Positions 35,291-43,325 of a DNA stretch of 64,000 nt are shown here, piece after piece. Origin of the DNA: Amycolatopsis marina (GTDB lineage Bacteria > Actinomycetota > Actinomycetes > Mycobacteriales > Pseudonocardiaceae); NCBI RefSeq assembly GCF_900111885.1, contig NZ_FOKG01000018.1, forward strand, positions 62,001 through 126,000, read 5' to 3'. The notes beneath the pieces are model-generated. The model saw only the letters and a list, made by a program, of their open reading frames with translations, was not told where the DNA came from and did no database searches. Position 1 is the stretch's first letter; each line of letters opens with the position of its first letter. Made by a program: the position numbers and the translations under genes.

Positions 35291-36432
35291 GCGTCGAGCA
35301 CAACGAGTTCGTGCGGCCGATTGTTCAGTGGCTCCACACCGTCGGCGGTGACGACGACGATGTCCTCGATGCGCGCGCCCCACCGACCGGCCTGGTAGAT
35401 CCCCGGCTCCACGCTGAAGGCCATGCCCTCCTCGACGGTCAGGTCGTTGCCGCCCATGATGTAGGGCTCCTCGTGCACGTCGAGGCCGATGCCGTGACCG
35501 GTCCGGTGAATGAAGTAGTCGCCGAAGCCCGCGTCGGCGATGACGTCCCTGGCCGCACCATCGATCTGCGCGGCCGTCACGCCGGGACGCACGATCTCCA
35601 CGGCGGCACGCTGGGCCGCGAGCAGCACGGCGTAGGTGTCCTCGACGTCGCTGTCCTTCGGTGCTCCGACGGCGTAGGTGCGGGTGGAGTCCGAGTTGTA
35701 GCCCTCGGGGATCGGGCCACCGATGTCCACCACCACGACATCACCGTGTTCGATCACACGGTCGGAGACGTCGTGGTGCGGGCTGGCCCCATTGGGCCCG
35801 GAGCCGACGATGATGAACTCGGCCTCCGTGTGTCCTTCCTCGACGATCGCGGCGGCGATGTCGGCGCCGACCTCGGCCTCGGTCCGCCCCGGACGCAGCC
35901 ACTCGCCCATGCGCGCGTGCACTCGGTCGATCGCCGCGCCTGCCTTGCGCAGTGCCGCGATCTCGGTGGCGTCCTTGCGCATGCGCAGTTCCCGTACCAC
36001 CGGGCCAGCCAGCGTCTGCTCGGCGGAACCGAGCGCGCCACGCAGCGCGAGGACGTGCAGGGCGACCATCGTGTCACTGACCGCCACCCGGCCAGGTGCG
36101 CCGAGGCGGTTCGCGACAATCCCGTACGGATCCTCGCCGTCGACCCAGGTGACGACCTCGATGCCGAGATCGTCCAACGGGACGTCGGCGTACCCGGGCG
36201 CCTCGAGCTTGGGCAGCACGAGCGCCGGTGTGCCGTCGTCTGCCGGAATGACCAGTGTGGTCAGGCGCTCGAACGAACCGCCTGCCTGACCGATCAGGTA
36301 GCGCAGATCGGATCCGGGCGCGATCAGCAGTGCGTCGGTGCCTGCGTTCGCGGCCGCACCACGGGCGCGGTCGAGGCGGGCGCGCAGGCTCGTGACGTCA
36401 GGGGCGGGAGTGTGAAGGGAGCGACGCGACAT
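35287..36432 (-). CDS. M24-family Xaa-Pro dipeptidase-like metallopeptidase
   Basis: A 381-residue creatinase/prolidase-fold protein: N-terminal domain to about 130, then a pita-bread domain with metal ligands in VVVVDIGGPIPEGYNSDSTRT (two Asp), FIHRTGHGIGLDVHEEPY (His), FSVEPGIY (Glu) and ARIEDIVVV (Glu). It should cleave X-Pro dipeptides. The ATG at 36432 begins at the end of the 103-bp tandem repeats; the longer frame through the repeats is not used. Coupled to an AsnC regulator. Confidence 0.9.
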   Translation of the reverse strand: MSRRSLHTPAPDVTSLRARLDRARGAAANAGTDALLIAPGSDLRYLIGQAGGSFERLTTLVIPADDGTPALVLPKLEAPGYADVPLDDLGIEVVTWVDGEDPYGIVANRLGAPGRVAVSDTMVALHVLALRGALGSAEQTLAGPVVRELRMRKDATEIAALRKAGAAIDRVHARMGEWLRPGRTEAEVGADIAAAIVEEGHTEAEFIIVGSGPNGASPHHDVSDRVIEHGDVVVVDIGGPIPEGYNSDSTRTYAVGAPKDSDVEDTYAVLLAAQRAAVEIVRPGVTAAQIDGAARDVIADAGFGDYFIHRTGHGIGLDVHEEPYIMGGNDLTVEEGMAFSVEPGIYQAGRWGARIEDIVVVTADGVEPLNNRPHELVVLDA

Positions 36433-36440
36433 GGCCCGAG

Positions 36441-36724
36441 CGTAGCCGGGTGCGCTTGGTGTGGGTCCGGGTGCCCAGGGTGAGCCGGCGCAGCGAGGTG
36501 CACGCGGAGCGCAGCCTGCGGAGCGAGGCCGATCGGCACTGCGCGTAGCCGGGTGCGCTTGGTGTGGGTCCGGGTGCCCACGGTGAGCCGGCGCAGCGAG
36601 GTGCACGCGGAGCGCAGCCTGCGGAGCGAGGCCGATCGGCACTGCGCGTAGCCGGGTGCGCTTGGTGTGGGTCCGGGTGCCCAGGGTGAGCCGGCGCAGC
36701 GAGGTGCACGCGGAGCGAGGCCGT
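36441..36724. repeat. 103-bp tandem repeat, about 2.8 copies
   Basis: Units begin at 36441, 36544 and 36647 with CGTAGCCGGGTGCGCTTGG. The first two differ at one base (CAGGG/CACGG); the third lacks about 14 bases near its end (between GGAGCG repeats). They fill the space between the CHAT gene stop and the M24 peptidase start and contain many GCGNAGCG-type motifs able to form small stems. No gene lies in the repeats. Confidence 0.95.
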
Positions 36725-36728
36725 GCCC

Positions 36729-39353
36729 TCATCCGCAGCCGAGGCACAGGAACGGACGGCGCAACGGATCGACCGCGTTCGCCTCGGCGAGCGCCAGCGC
36801 GGGCGAGACCCCCGCAGCGAGCCCGCTGTGCAGGGCGGACATCGTCTCGGCCGCGGCCTGGTCGCCCACCCTGGCCACCGCGCCGACGACTGTCTTCGAC
36901 CCGCTGGCCAGCAGGGTTCCGGCGAAGCCGAGGGCCTCCTCCCCCGGCCGGATGTGGCTCATGGCCAGCTCGCACGCGGCGAGCACGACGTGTTCCGGCG
37001 GCGCCCCAAGCCGAGTGGTCTCGTGCGCGAAAATGGGACCGTCCACGAGATCCAGCCGGGAGAAGAGCGCGTTGGCGGGCTCGTGGGTGCCGTGCGCGAC
37101 CAGATGCGCCAGCCTGGAGCCGTCGAGTGCGGCGAGTACGGCCGAACTGGTGGCCTGATCGCCGTCGACGACTCCGGCTCGGGGGTACACCGATCGCAGC
37201 TGCCGCACCTCACCGATCGCTCCGGGGACGCCGGGGCCGCCCACGAGCACGATCGGGCTCGCGCTGCCGGGTTCCTTGCGATCGGCTGCCGCCACCCAGG
37301 CGGTGGCCGAAGGAACCACCGAAACCGGCCGGGCACGCAGCGAGGGCAGAACCGACCACGGGAGCGAGTACAGCGTCCCGATGGGCACGACCACGAGTTC
37401 ACTGTCGCCCACCAGATCGAGCAACGGCCGGATCAACAACCGATCCAGCAGGTCGGCGCGCCTTCGCGCGGAGGCCGCCACCGCGTCGGCGAGCGGCTTC
37501 GGGAGGTGGTCCGGAGCAAGTGCGTCGAGGTCGGCGTGCAGTTGGCGTGCCGTTTCCTCGGTCTCGGCGAGGGAGCCAAGGCGCACGAGCCGAAAGCCGC
37601 CGTCGCGGACGACGACGGCGAACAGCGCACCCTCGTTGGCCGCGAGGCTCACCAGCACGCGGCTGCCGAGTCGCCGCGCGACCTCGTCCGGCGTGCACAC
37701 CGGCCTCGGTTTGCCCCACTTGCTGGTGTACCACCCGAGCCTGCTGGCTTCCCGTTGCAGCCAGGCGTACCGCTGTTCGAGCGCGGCCACCGGCTCGCCC
37801 TCGAGGCGTCGCTGCTGCACCGTGCGCTGGACGTGGCGCATCTCGTTGATGTGCTTGGCGAGCACCGGGTCCTCGACGGCGGGCAGCGGCTCGTAGCGGT
37901 ACACCTGTGCCCTGGTTCGTTCCTGCCACGCCAGCACCCGGCGAGCACCTGCCTGCCCGCGAGCCTTCTGCAGCAGCAGCCGGACCGCGAGACTGCCGAG
38001 TTCCTGGCCGTGCACCGCGGTACCGCAGAGCAGGTCGAGTCCGCCCATCCGATCACGGGCCCAACCCAGCTCCGTCAGTCCCGCGCGGGCCTGGGCCACC
38101 GCGGACCGATGCCGCCCAACGGCCACGGCCAGCTCCGCCTTGCACAGTCGTAGCAGCATCCGGTGGTCGACGGGCGTGGTCCGGCGCGGTCGCGGCACCT
38201 TCGCGAGCTGACCCTCCGCGGTGTCGAGCGCGCCACGGCGGATCAGTAACCGGACCGCCAGCAACCGGGCGACCGCCGACTCGTCCCGCAGTCCCAACGT
38301 TGCGAGCCGGTCACTGAGCCCATCGAGGTTGGTGACGAGCCGAGCAGGTGGCCGCGATGCCGCGTTGTCGAGGACCGCGAGTGTCTCCGCACGCAGCCGG
38401 GTGAGCATGGCGACCTCGGCCCAGGATTGGTGGCCACGACGGAGGAAGCTGCGGCGTGCATCGCGCGCCAGTTGCACGGCCATGTCGAGATCACCGAGCA
38501 ACATCGCGGCAGCGGCACGGGCTACCTGAGCCTCGGCCACGTCCTGCACCACACCGTTGCGCTGCAGTTCTGGCAGAGCCTCGTCCAGGTGCTTGGCAGC
38601 CTCTTCCGCCAATCCTGCGGTCAGCAGCGCCTTTGCCTGGTCCAGTTGAATCTTCGGCAGGGAACCGGTGCCCTCCTGCGCAAAGATGCGTGCGGCTTGT
38701 TCGTAGTGGTGCAACGCCTCCGGGACGTCCCCGACCAAGTGCGCCTGATCGCCAAGGTTGTGTCGGATTTTCGCTTCAAGCAGGCGATACCCGTGCTCCA
38801 CGGCTAGGGCAAGGCTTCTCTTGAGATCGGTTAGCGCAGCGTCAGGATCATTCATCAGGAGGTGGACGTGCGATCGATTCAGCAGATTGCGCGTCAACAA
38901 CAGCCGGTTCTCGGGCACACGCAGGTCCAACGTAGGCAGAATGTTGTCGAGTAGTTGACGGGCCTCAGGGAGCTGGCCGGCTCTGAACAGGACCACTGCA
39001 CGTTGCAAGCCCGTCACCGCCGCGAGTGAATTCCGTCGATCGCCGCGAGGTAACTGATTCAGTACGGATTCGACACGCGCCAGGTGCGCCAGTCCCGCCT
39101 TTGGCGATTCCGTCTCCGCGACCGCGGAGGCAAGGCTAATTGTGATCCGGGCGCGAAGCGCGAGAGCGTCAAGGTCACCACCAGGGAGATGATCGTCAAG
39201 GTGCCGCAGTGCGTGGGTCAGTAGCTGAACGGCTTCAGCTGGACGCTGATCAGAAGCGACGTTTGCAGCACGTTCGTACAGTTGGCGCGCTCGGGCAACG
39301 ATGGCGGGGTCAGGTCGTGAACCGGGCACAGGAACAATAGGAGCACACCTCAC
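36729..39353 (-). CDS. TPR-CHAT caspase-like protease
   Basis: An 874-residue protein. About 20-480 is all-helical with many TPR-like repeats (e.g. AVQLLTHALRHLDDHL, DVPEALHHYEQAARIFAQEG). The C-terminal CHAT domain (about 560-874) has the caspase-type pair: His754 in LVAHGTHEPANALFS and Cys794 in VVLAACELAMS. No signal peptide or membrane segment. TPR-CHAT proteases are activated by a sensor through the TPRs and cut specific proteins. GTG start at 39353 with GTGGA site, 23 bp after the small protein gene of the same operon. No CRISPR genes nearby. Confidence 0.88.
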   Translation of the reverse strand: MRCAPIVPVPGSRPDPAIVARARQLYERAANVASDQRPAEAVQLLTHALRHLDDHLPGGDLDALALRARITISLASAVAETESPKAGLAHLARVESVLNQLPRGDRRNSLAAVTGLQRAVVLFRAGQLPEARQLLDNILPTLDLRVPENRLLLTRNLLNRSHVHLLMNDPDAALTDLKRSLALAVEHGYRLLEAKIRHNLGDQAHLVGDVPEALHHYEQAARIFAQEGTGSLPKIQLDQAKALLTAGLAEEAAKHLDEALPELQRNGVVQDVAEAQVARAAAAMLLGDLDMAVQLARDARRSFLRRGHQSWAEVAMLTRLRAETLAVLDNAASRPPARLVTNLDGLSDRLATLGLRDESAVARLLAVRLLIRRGALDTAEGQLAKVPRPRRTTPVDHRMLLRLCKAELAVAVGRHRSAVAQARAGLTELGWARDRMGGLDLLCGTAVHGQELGSLAVRLLLQKARGQAGARRVLAWQERTRAQVYRYEPLPAVEDPVLAKHINEMRHVQRTVQQRRLEGEPVAALEQRYAWLQREASRLGWYTSKWGKPRPVCTPDEVARRLGSRVLVSLAANEGALFAVVVRDGGFRLVRLGSLAETEETARQLHADLDALAPDHLPKPLADAVAASARRRADLLDRLLIRPLLDLVGDSELVVVPIGTLYSLPWSVLPSLRARPVSVVPSATAWVAAADRKEPGSASPIVLVGGPGVPGAIGEVRQLRSVYPRAGVVDGDQATSSAVLAALDGSRLAHLVAHGTHEPANALFSRLDLVDGPIFAHETTRLGAPPEHVVLAACELAMSHIRPGEEALGFAGTLLASGSKTVVGAVARVGDQAAAETMSALHSGLAAGVSPALALAEANAVDPLRRPFLCLGCG

Positions 39354-39376
39354 AATTCCACGTGCCGTCTGGCCGC

Positions 39377-39853
39377 CTACAGAATCACGGTTGGCGTTAC
39401 GACGGTGCGACCTGACGTCGGGTCACCGACCGTCACGACGATCTGAGTCGTCCCTCTCGGAACCTGATCGAGAACGAAACGGCCGCCTTCATCCGCGACC
39501 GTGCGGGACGAGCCGTGCTCCGAGACTCGGACCTCCACGCCGAACTCCCCCGCCGGGACGAGCCAGCCGTCGATCCGATGGTGCTTCCCGACCCGGGTCA
39601 GGTTGATCATCACCGTCAGATCGCTGACGGTGAAGGTGATCGTGCCCTGGTCGGTTCCACGCACACCGCTCAGCGCATCGGCACGCTCCCAGCGAGCGAC
39701 CTCCACGTCCAGGTTCTCCAACGCCATGGCGAACTGGACGCGTTCGACCAGGCCGTCGGGAACCGGGTCCACGCTGTCGAGCAGCCGGTCCAGATCGTCG
39801 AGCAGCGTCTCGTCGTCAGGAAACGCACTGCGCCCGGGCGAGGTCTCGTTCAT
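39377..39853 (-). CDS. Small protein between sigma factor and CHAT protease
   Basis: A 158-residue soluble protein. The N half is acidic and helical (DDETLLDDLDRLLDSVDPV, LVERVQFAMALENLDVEVAR); the C half has beta strands like a carboxypeptidase-regulatory or Ig-like domain (RVGKHHRIDGWLVPAG, FVLDQVPRGTTQIVVTVG). No membrane segment. Its ATG overlaps the sigma stop (ATGA), and the CHAT gene follows 23 bp later. By position it is a candidate sigma inhibitor or protease substrate; the sequence itself does not prove either. Confidence 0.75.
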   Translation of the reverse strand: MNETSPGRSAFPDDETLLDDLDRLLDSVDPVPDGLVERVQFAMALENLDVEVARWERADALSGVRGTDQGTITFTVSDLTVMINLTRVGKHHRIDGWLVPAGEFGVEVRVSEHGSSRTVADEGGRFVLDQVPRGTTQIVVTVGDPTSGRTVVTPTVIL

Positions 39854-40554
39854 GCTGTGCCCCCTTCGCGTTCGAGGAGGCCGCGAATCATGATCAGGCA
39901 GCGTCCACGTGTCGGTCCGATGCTGCCGTGGGGCATGCGCAGCGCTTGGGCGACGAGGCGGTACTCGGTGCGCCCGGCGAGGACGGTCAGCTTGAGCAGC
40001 TCCTGGCAGCGCTGCGGAAGTTTGGTGAAGGCGGCCCAGAGCCTGCGGTCCCGGTCCGACCTCAGTGCCTCCACGTCAGGCGACGGCTGATCGGAGAGCA
40101 TGTTCTCGGCGAGTTCGTCCGTGAGTGGTACCGGTGGGGCCTTGCGGCCGTGCGCGCGCTGTGCCTCGCGCCGGGCCGTCGTGATCAACCATGCGGCCAG
40201 AGCGCGAGGATCGTTGAGCTGCTGCAGGTGGCTGAACAGCGCCAGCCACACCGTCTGAACCACGTCCTCGGCGGTGTGCCGGTCCAGTCCGTTACTGCGC
40301 GCGACATGCCACAGCAATGGGCTCAGCTCGGCCACGAGACGGTTCATCGCCGCGCGGTCGCCCGCACGTGCGGCGTGCAGGCATGCCGCATACAGCTCGT
40401 TACCCTGCAGTCCCTCCCAGGGAGGGTCTGCTTCCACTGTCTGCGCATCGGCCACCGTATCTGCCTCACTTCGGTCGACTGCTGTTGATGTCAGCGGTCG
40501 CAGTATCCCGGTCGTATCGCGGTCAGTGACCACCAAAAGGCAACCTGAAGGCAT
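39850..40554 (-). CDS. ECF-type sigma factor of the CHAT module
   Basis: A 234-residue ECF sigma factor. Region 2 is at about 60-130 (MNRLVAELSPLLWHVARSNG, AEDVVQTVWLALFSHL, AAWLITTARREAQRA) and region 4 at about 165-225 (LPQRCQELLKLTVLAGRTEY, then VAQALRMPHGSIGPTRGRCL). The first 50 residues are low-complexity and the start is uncertain; ATG at 40554 is used, a GTG seven codons in is an alternative. It is overlapped by the next gene and leads the operon, so it may drive it. Confidence 0.87.
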   Translation of the reverse strand: MPSGCLLVVTDRDTTGILRPLTSTAVDRSEADTVADAQTVEADPPWEGLQGNELYAACLHAARAGDRAAMNRLVAELSPLLWHVARSNGLDRHTAEDVVQTVWLALFSHLQQLNDPRALAAWLITTARREAQRAHGRKAPPVPLTDELAENMLSDQPSPDVEALRSDRDRRLWAAFTKLPQRCQELLKLTVLAGRTEYRLVAQALRMPHGSIGPTRGRCLIMIRGLLEREGGTA

Positions 40555-40595
40555 CTCTCACTCGTTCGGAGCAGTAGTTGTATTTGATCCGGGGT

Positions 40596-40631
40596 ACCGG
40601 CCGGTGCTCGACAGTGTCGGCACCGGCCGGT
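40596..40631. promoter_or_regulatory. Hairpin upstream of the sigma factor gene
   Basis: Arms ACCGGCCGGTGC and GCACCGGCCGGT enclose an inner CGAC/GTCG stem. It lies 42-77 bases ahead of the sigma start on the minus strand and could shape the leader or act as operator. The surrounding 40555-40877 shows no supported gene. Confidence 0.6.
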
Positions 40632-40877
40632 CGCCCCACCCACCCCAGGCGGATCCTCCCCCGGACCCGCCCGACCCCCTTCGGGGTGGGCCGGCCTCAC
40701 GTGGCGATGTCTGCCGGCGGTCACCCTGCCCCCACGGCATTCGCCGACCCCGCGGTGCCGCAGGCCGTTCGACAGCCTTCGGGTCAAGCATCCGAGGCTC
40801 TCAGTGCGAAGTCGGTCCTCCCCGGCCCGATCCCGCACACCTGAGGCACCGCGTTCTCCATGTGAGCCCGTCTTGGC

Positions 40878-40916
40878 GGTGGTGTCCGGTAGCCCCCTCG
40901 GCTACCGGACACCACC
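40878..40916 (-). terminator. 17-bp hairpin downstream of the 52-aa gene
   Basis: GGTGGTGTCCGGTAGCC and its exact complement at 40900-40916 enclose a five-base loop. It follows the 40944-41102 gene by 27 bases and probably ends its transcript before the sigma operon. Confidence 0.8.
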
Positions 40917-40943
40917 ATCCCCCAGTGACCTGTGCTGTCCAGA

Positions 40944-41102
40944 TCAGTTGGCTGGCGGGCTGTTCGGGTCCCAGTTACCCAACGGCGTAGGCGACTTGGT
41001 CGGCGGTGTGGTCGGGGTCTTCGAGCCGTCCCCTTCCAACTCGGTGTCCGAGGCAGTCTGCTCCACGGAGGAAGCGGTCGCGTCTGTGTCCTTTGTGCTC
41101 AT
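40944..41102 (-). CDS. 52-residue Thr/Pro-rich small protein near the CHAT module
   Basis: ATG at 41102 follows GAGGAGAAC at ideal spacing. The protein is MSTKDTDATASSVEQTASD, then acidic residues, TPTTPPTKSPTPLGNWDPNSPPAN at the end split by Pro and Thr. It is unstructured-looking, with no signal peptide or Cys. It is transcribed as the sigma and CHAT operon but separated by a strong hairpin. It may be a substrate, ligand or exported-peptide precursor; none of this is shown by sequence. Confidence 0.6.
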   Translation of the reverse strand: MSTKDTDATASSVEQTASDTELEGDGSKTPTTPPTKSPTPLGNWDPNSPPAN

Positions 41103-41268
41103 TGTTGGTTCTCCTCAACCGCGTCTGGCCCTGGCATCGGACCACTGTCTTCGCGGAATAGGACGCAGCAAGGGCACCGCCAGATACAGAGATCCCCAAA
41201 CTTTTTTGAAGAAGTTCGCGTAGCCGAGGCCCAACCATCCATTCGGCGCAATAGACGACCTAGGAAAT

Positions 41269-42543
41269 CTACTCTGCGTAAATCTGTGTCGACACCGATG
41301 ACTCATTCGGACTAGTGCTGGTGGCTGTGGATACCGGCCGGTCCAGTTCTCGCCACACGGGGAACACGACCGGGCAGAGCGTGGCCAGCAGGCACAGCCC
41401 GCCCATCACCAGCACGGCAGGCCGGAGCCCGACGAGGTCGAGGAGCACACCGGCGAGCAGCGTGCCCAGCGGCATCGCCGCGAGCGCCATGGTGGTCAGC
41501 GCGGCGAAGACCCGGCCACGGAACTCGACGGGGACCCGCTCGTACTTGACTCCGGCGAGGATGGGGTTGAGGGGACCGCTGCCGAGACTCGACACGACGA
41601 CCAGCACCAGCAGCAGTACGGGATGCGGATTCAGCGCGAGCGCGGCGAACATCGGCGGCCCGCACAGCAGATAGCACACGACGAAGGTCAGCCTGCGCGG
41701 CAGCCGGGCACCGAGCCAGCCGTACAGCACGGCGCCGAGCAGCCCGCCGACGCCGACCGCCGCGATGGCCGCTCCGACGAGGGCACTGTTGTGCCAGACC
41801 AGCGCACCGTAGGCGGGCAGCAGCACCGAGGCCAGACCGACCAAGAGCGCATTCGTGGCCGCGACCACCACGCCGACCGCGAGCAGCAGCCGGTCGGCCC
41901 GTAGCCGCCTCATGCTGTCCCGAAGGTCGCCCAGATACCCGCGCACTCCGGTGCTCGCGTTTCCCGGTCGTGCCGCGGCGGGCACCAGCACTCCCACGAG
42001 CAGGGCGCCACCGAGAATCGCGCCCGCATCGATCAGCAGCACGGGCGCCGCTCCCAGGACGGCGATCAGGGCGCCACCCGTAGGTGCGCCCAGCAGGTCA
42101 CCCAGTCGTTGCACGCCCTCCTGAGCGCTGGTTCCCCGCTCGACGGACGCACCTGCCGCGTCGATCGCCTGCGGCAGCAGTACGGACTTGGCTGTCCGGG
42201 CAGGCGCGCGCCCGAGGCCGATACCGAACGCCAGGGCTGCCAACGCGGTGAAGGAGAGCCCAGTGCTCAGATGCGCGACAGGGATCGCCGCGACCGCCAC
42301 GACCGTGCCGAGATCGGCGAGGACGCTGACGATCCGTGCTCCATACCGGTCCACCAGCGGCCCCGCCAGCGCGACCGAGAGCAGCAGTCCGAGAGTTTCG
42401 AGTGCGGCGATCAGCCCCGTGCGCGCGCCGCTGCCGGTGCTGTCCAGGACGAACCACGGAATGGCGATCAGTGTCATCGCCGACCCGGCGGCGCTGAGTC
42501 CCGACGCCGTGAGGATGGCGAGCAGCGGCGCGCGGCGCCTCAC
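41269..42543 (-). CDS. MFS exporter
   Basis: A 424-residue MFS protein with about 12 transmembrane helices, GPLVDRYGARIVSVLADLG as the helix 2-3 loop, and YERVPVEFRGRVFAALTTM in the C half, typical of enterobactin-exporter-like and macrolide-exporter-like drug pumps. GTG start overlaps the ArsR stop (GTGA). The coupled regulator and its palindromic operator suggest drug-responsive export. Confidence 0.87.
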   Translation of the reverse strand: MRRRAPLLAILTASGLSAAGSAMTLIAIPWFVLDSTGSGARTGLIAALETLGLLLSVALAGPLVDRYGARIVSVLADLGTVVAVAAIPVAHLSTGLSFTALAALAFGIGLGRAPARTAKSVLLPQAIDAAGASVERGTSAQEGVQRLGDLLGAPTGGALIAVLGAAPVLLIDAGAILGGALLVGVLVPAAARPGNASTGVRGYLGDLRDSMRRLRADRLLLAVGVVVAATNALLVGLASVLLPAYGALVWHNSALVGAAIAAVGVGGLLGAVLYGWLGARLPRRLTFVVCYLLCGPPMFAALALNPHPVLLLVLVVVSSLGSGPLNPILAGVKYERVPVEFRGRVFAALTTMALAAMPLGTLLAGVLLDLVGLRPAVLVMGGLCLLATLCPVVFPVWRELDRPVSTATSTSPNESSVSTQIYAE

Positions 42544-43151
42544 GACTCCTCCGGACGCGTCGCTCTCGGGAACGCCGCCCAGTGGGTGACGACGGTGTCA
42601 TCACCGTCCCTGCGGATGCGCCGGTACCGCTCGACCACCGCCTGCACCTCCTCGGTGAGGGCGAGCGCCTCCGCCGGACTGAGGAAGAGTCGGTCGTCGT
42701 AGAAGCTGGCCTTGTCCTTCCAGCGGTCGAGCCACTGCGGCAGTTCGGCGACGAACTGCGACTCGACGGCGAAGCGCTGCTGGATCAGCGACTGCAGGTA
42801 GACGTTGAGCGGGCCAGCGAGCTCCGGGTCGTCCACGAAGTCGGCGACACGCATCGAGTGGCTCTCGTGTGTGGGCTTCCACCACCGTTCCCGTTTGGTC
42901 CCTCGAGTGGCGTCCTCCTCGACGAGTCCGTGCTCGGCCAGTTGGCGCAGGTGCCAGCTGGTGGTCCCGGAACTCTCGCCGACCCGCTGCGCCAGCCCGG
43001 ACGCCGTGGCGGGACCGTCGGCGCGCAGCAGGTCCAGCAACCGAACGCGCAACGGGTGGGCCAGAGCGCGCAGGGACCGCGCATCCAGATTGGCGGTGCT
43101 CGACCGCTGGGCACCGGGTTGGACACCGTCGATGTTGCCGGGATCGCTCAT
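42540..43151 (-). CDS. ArsR-type winged-helix regulator of the MFS exporter
   Basis: A 203-residue regulator: winged helix at about 22-95 (LRALAHPLRVRLLDLLRADG, SGLAQRVGESSGTTSWHLRQ, then KRERWWKP) and a helical C-terminal domain of about 100 residues. ATG at 43151 lies 17 bp from a near-perfect 46-bp palindrome. It overlaps the MFS gene, so it probably represses both. It lacks the Cys pairs of metal-sensing ArsR proteins, so a small-molecule ligand is more likely. Confidence 0.88.
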   Translation of the reverse strand: MSDPGNIDGVQPGAQRSSTANLDARSLRALAHPLRVRLLDLLRADGPATASGLAQRVGESSGTTSWHLRQLAEHGLVEEDATRGTKRERWWKPTHESHSMRVADFVDDPELAGPLNVYLQSLIQQRFAVESQFVAELPQWLDRWKDKASFYDDRLFLSPAEALALTEEVQAVVERYRRIRRDGDDTVVTHWAAFPRATRPEES

Positions 43152-43167
43152 GCCACAGACGCTATCT

Positions 43168-43213
43168 TGCAGAGAAGACTTTGCAAAGAGTTCTCTGCAA
43201 AGTCTTCTCTGCA
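43168..43213. promoter_or_regulatory. 46-bp palindromic operator of the ArsR-MFS operon
   Basis: Perfect 18-base arms TGCAGAGAAGACTTTGCA and TGCAAAGTCTTCTCTGCA flank a 10-base spacer. The site is AT-rich for this genome and starts 17 bases ahead of the regulator's ATG, so it overlaps the likely promoter. Confidence 0.85.
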
Positions 43214-43325
43214 TTCGGCGCGCCGCTGTCCGCAGACGGGGCCCGGGCGGTTCCCGATCCGGCCGGCTCCGAGGCGCGATCGCGCTGCCCGCGCTCGAGA
43301 CGACGCCAGCCCGGTTCTCGATCGA

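Noticed and set aside
36441-36724. CRISPR array
   Set aside because: The repeats are contiguous 103-bp units without distinct spacers and no cas genes occur in the window.
36433-36975. N-terminal extension of the M24 peptidase through the 103-bp repeats
   Set aside because: The extension is Arg/Ala/Pro repeat peptide without family similarity and would overlap the CHAT gene; the ATG at 36432 gives a normal-length enzyme.
40558-40791. 77-aa minus frame between the 52-aa gene and the sigma gene
   Set aside because: Gly/Arg/Pro-rich, no ribosome site, overlaps the 40596 hairpin; read as leader sequence.
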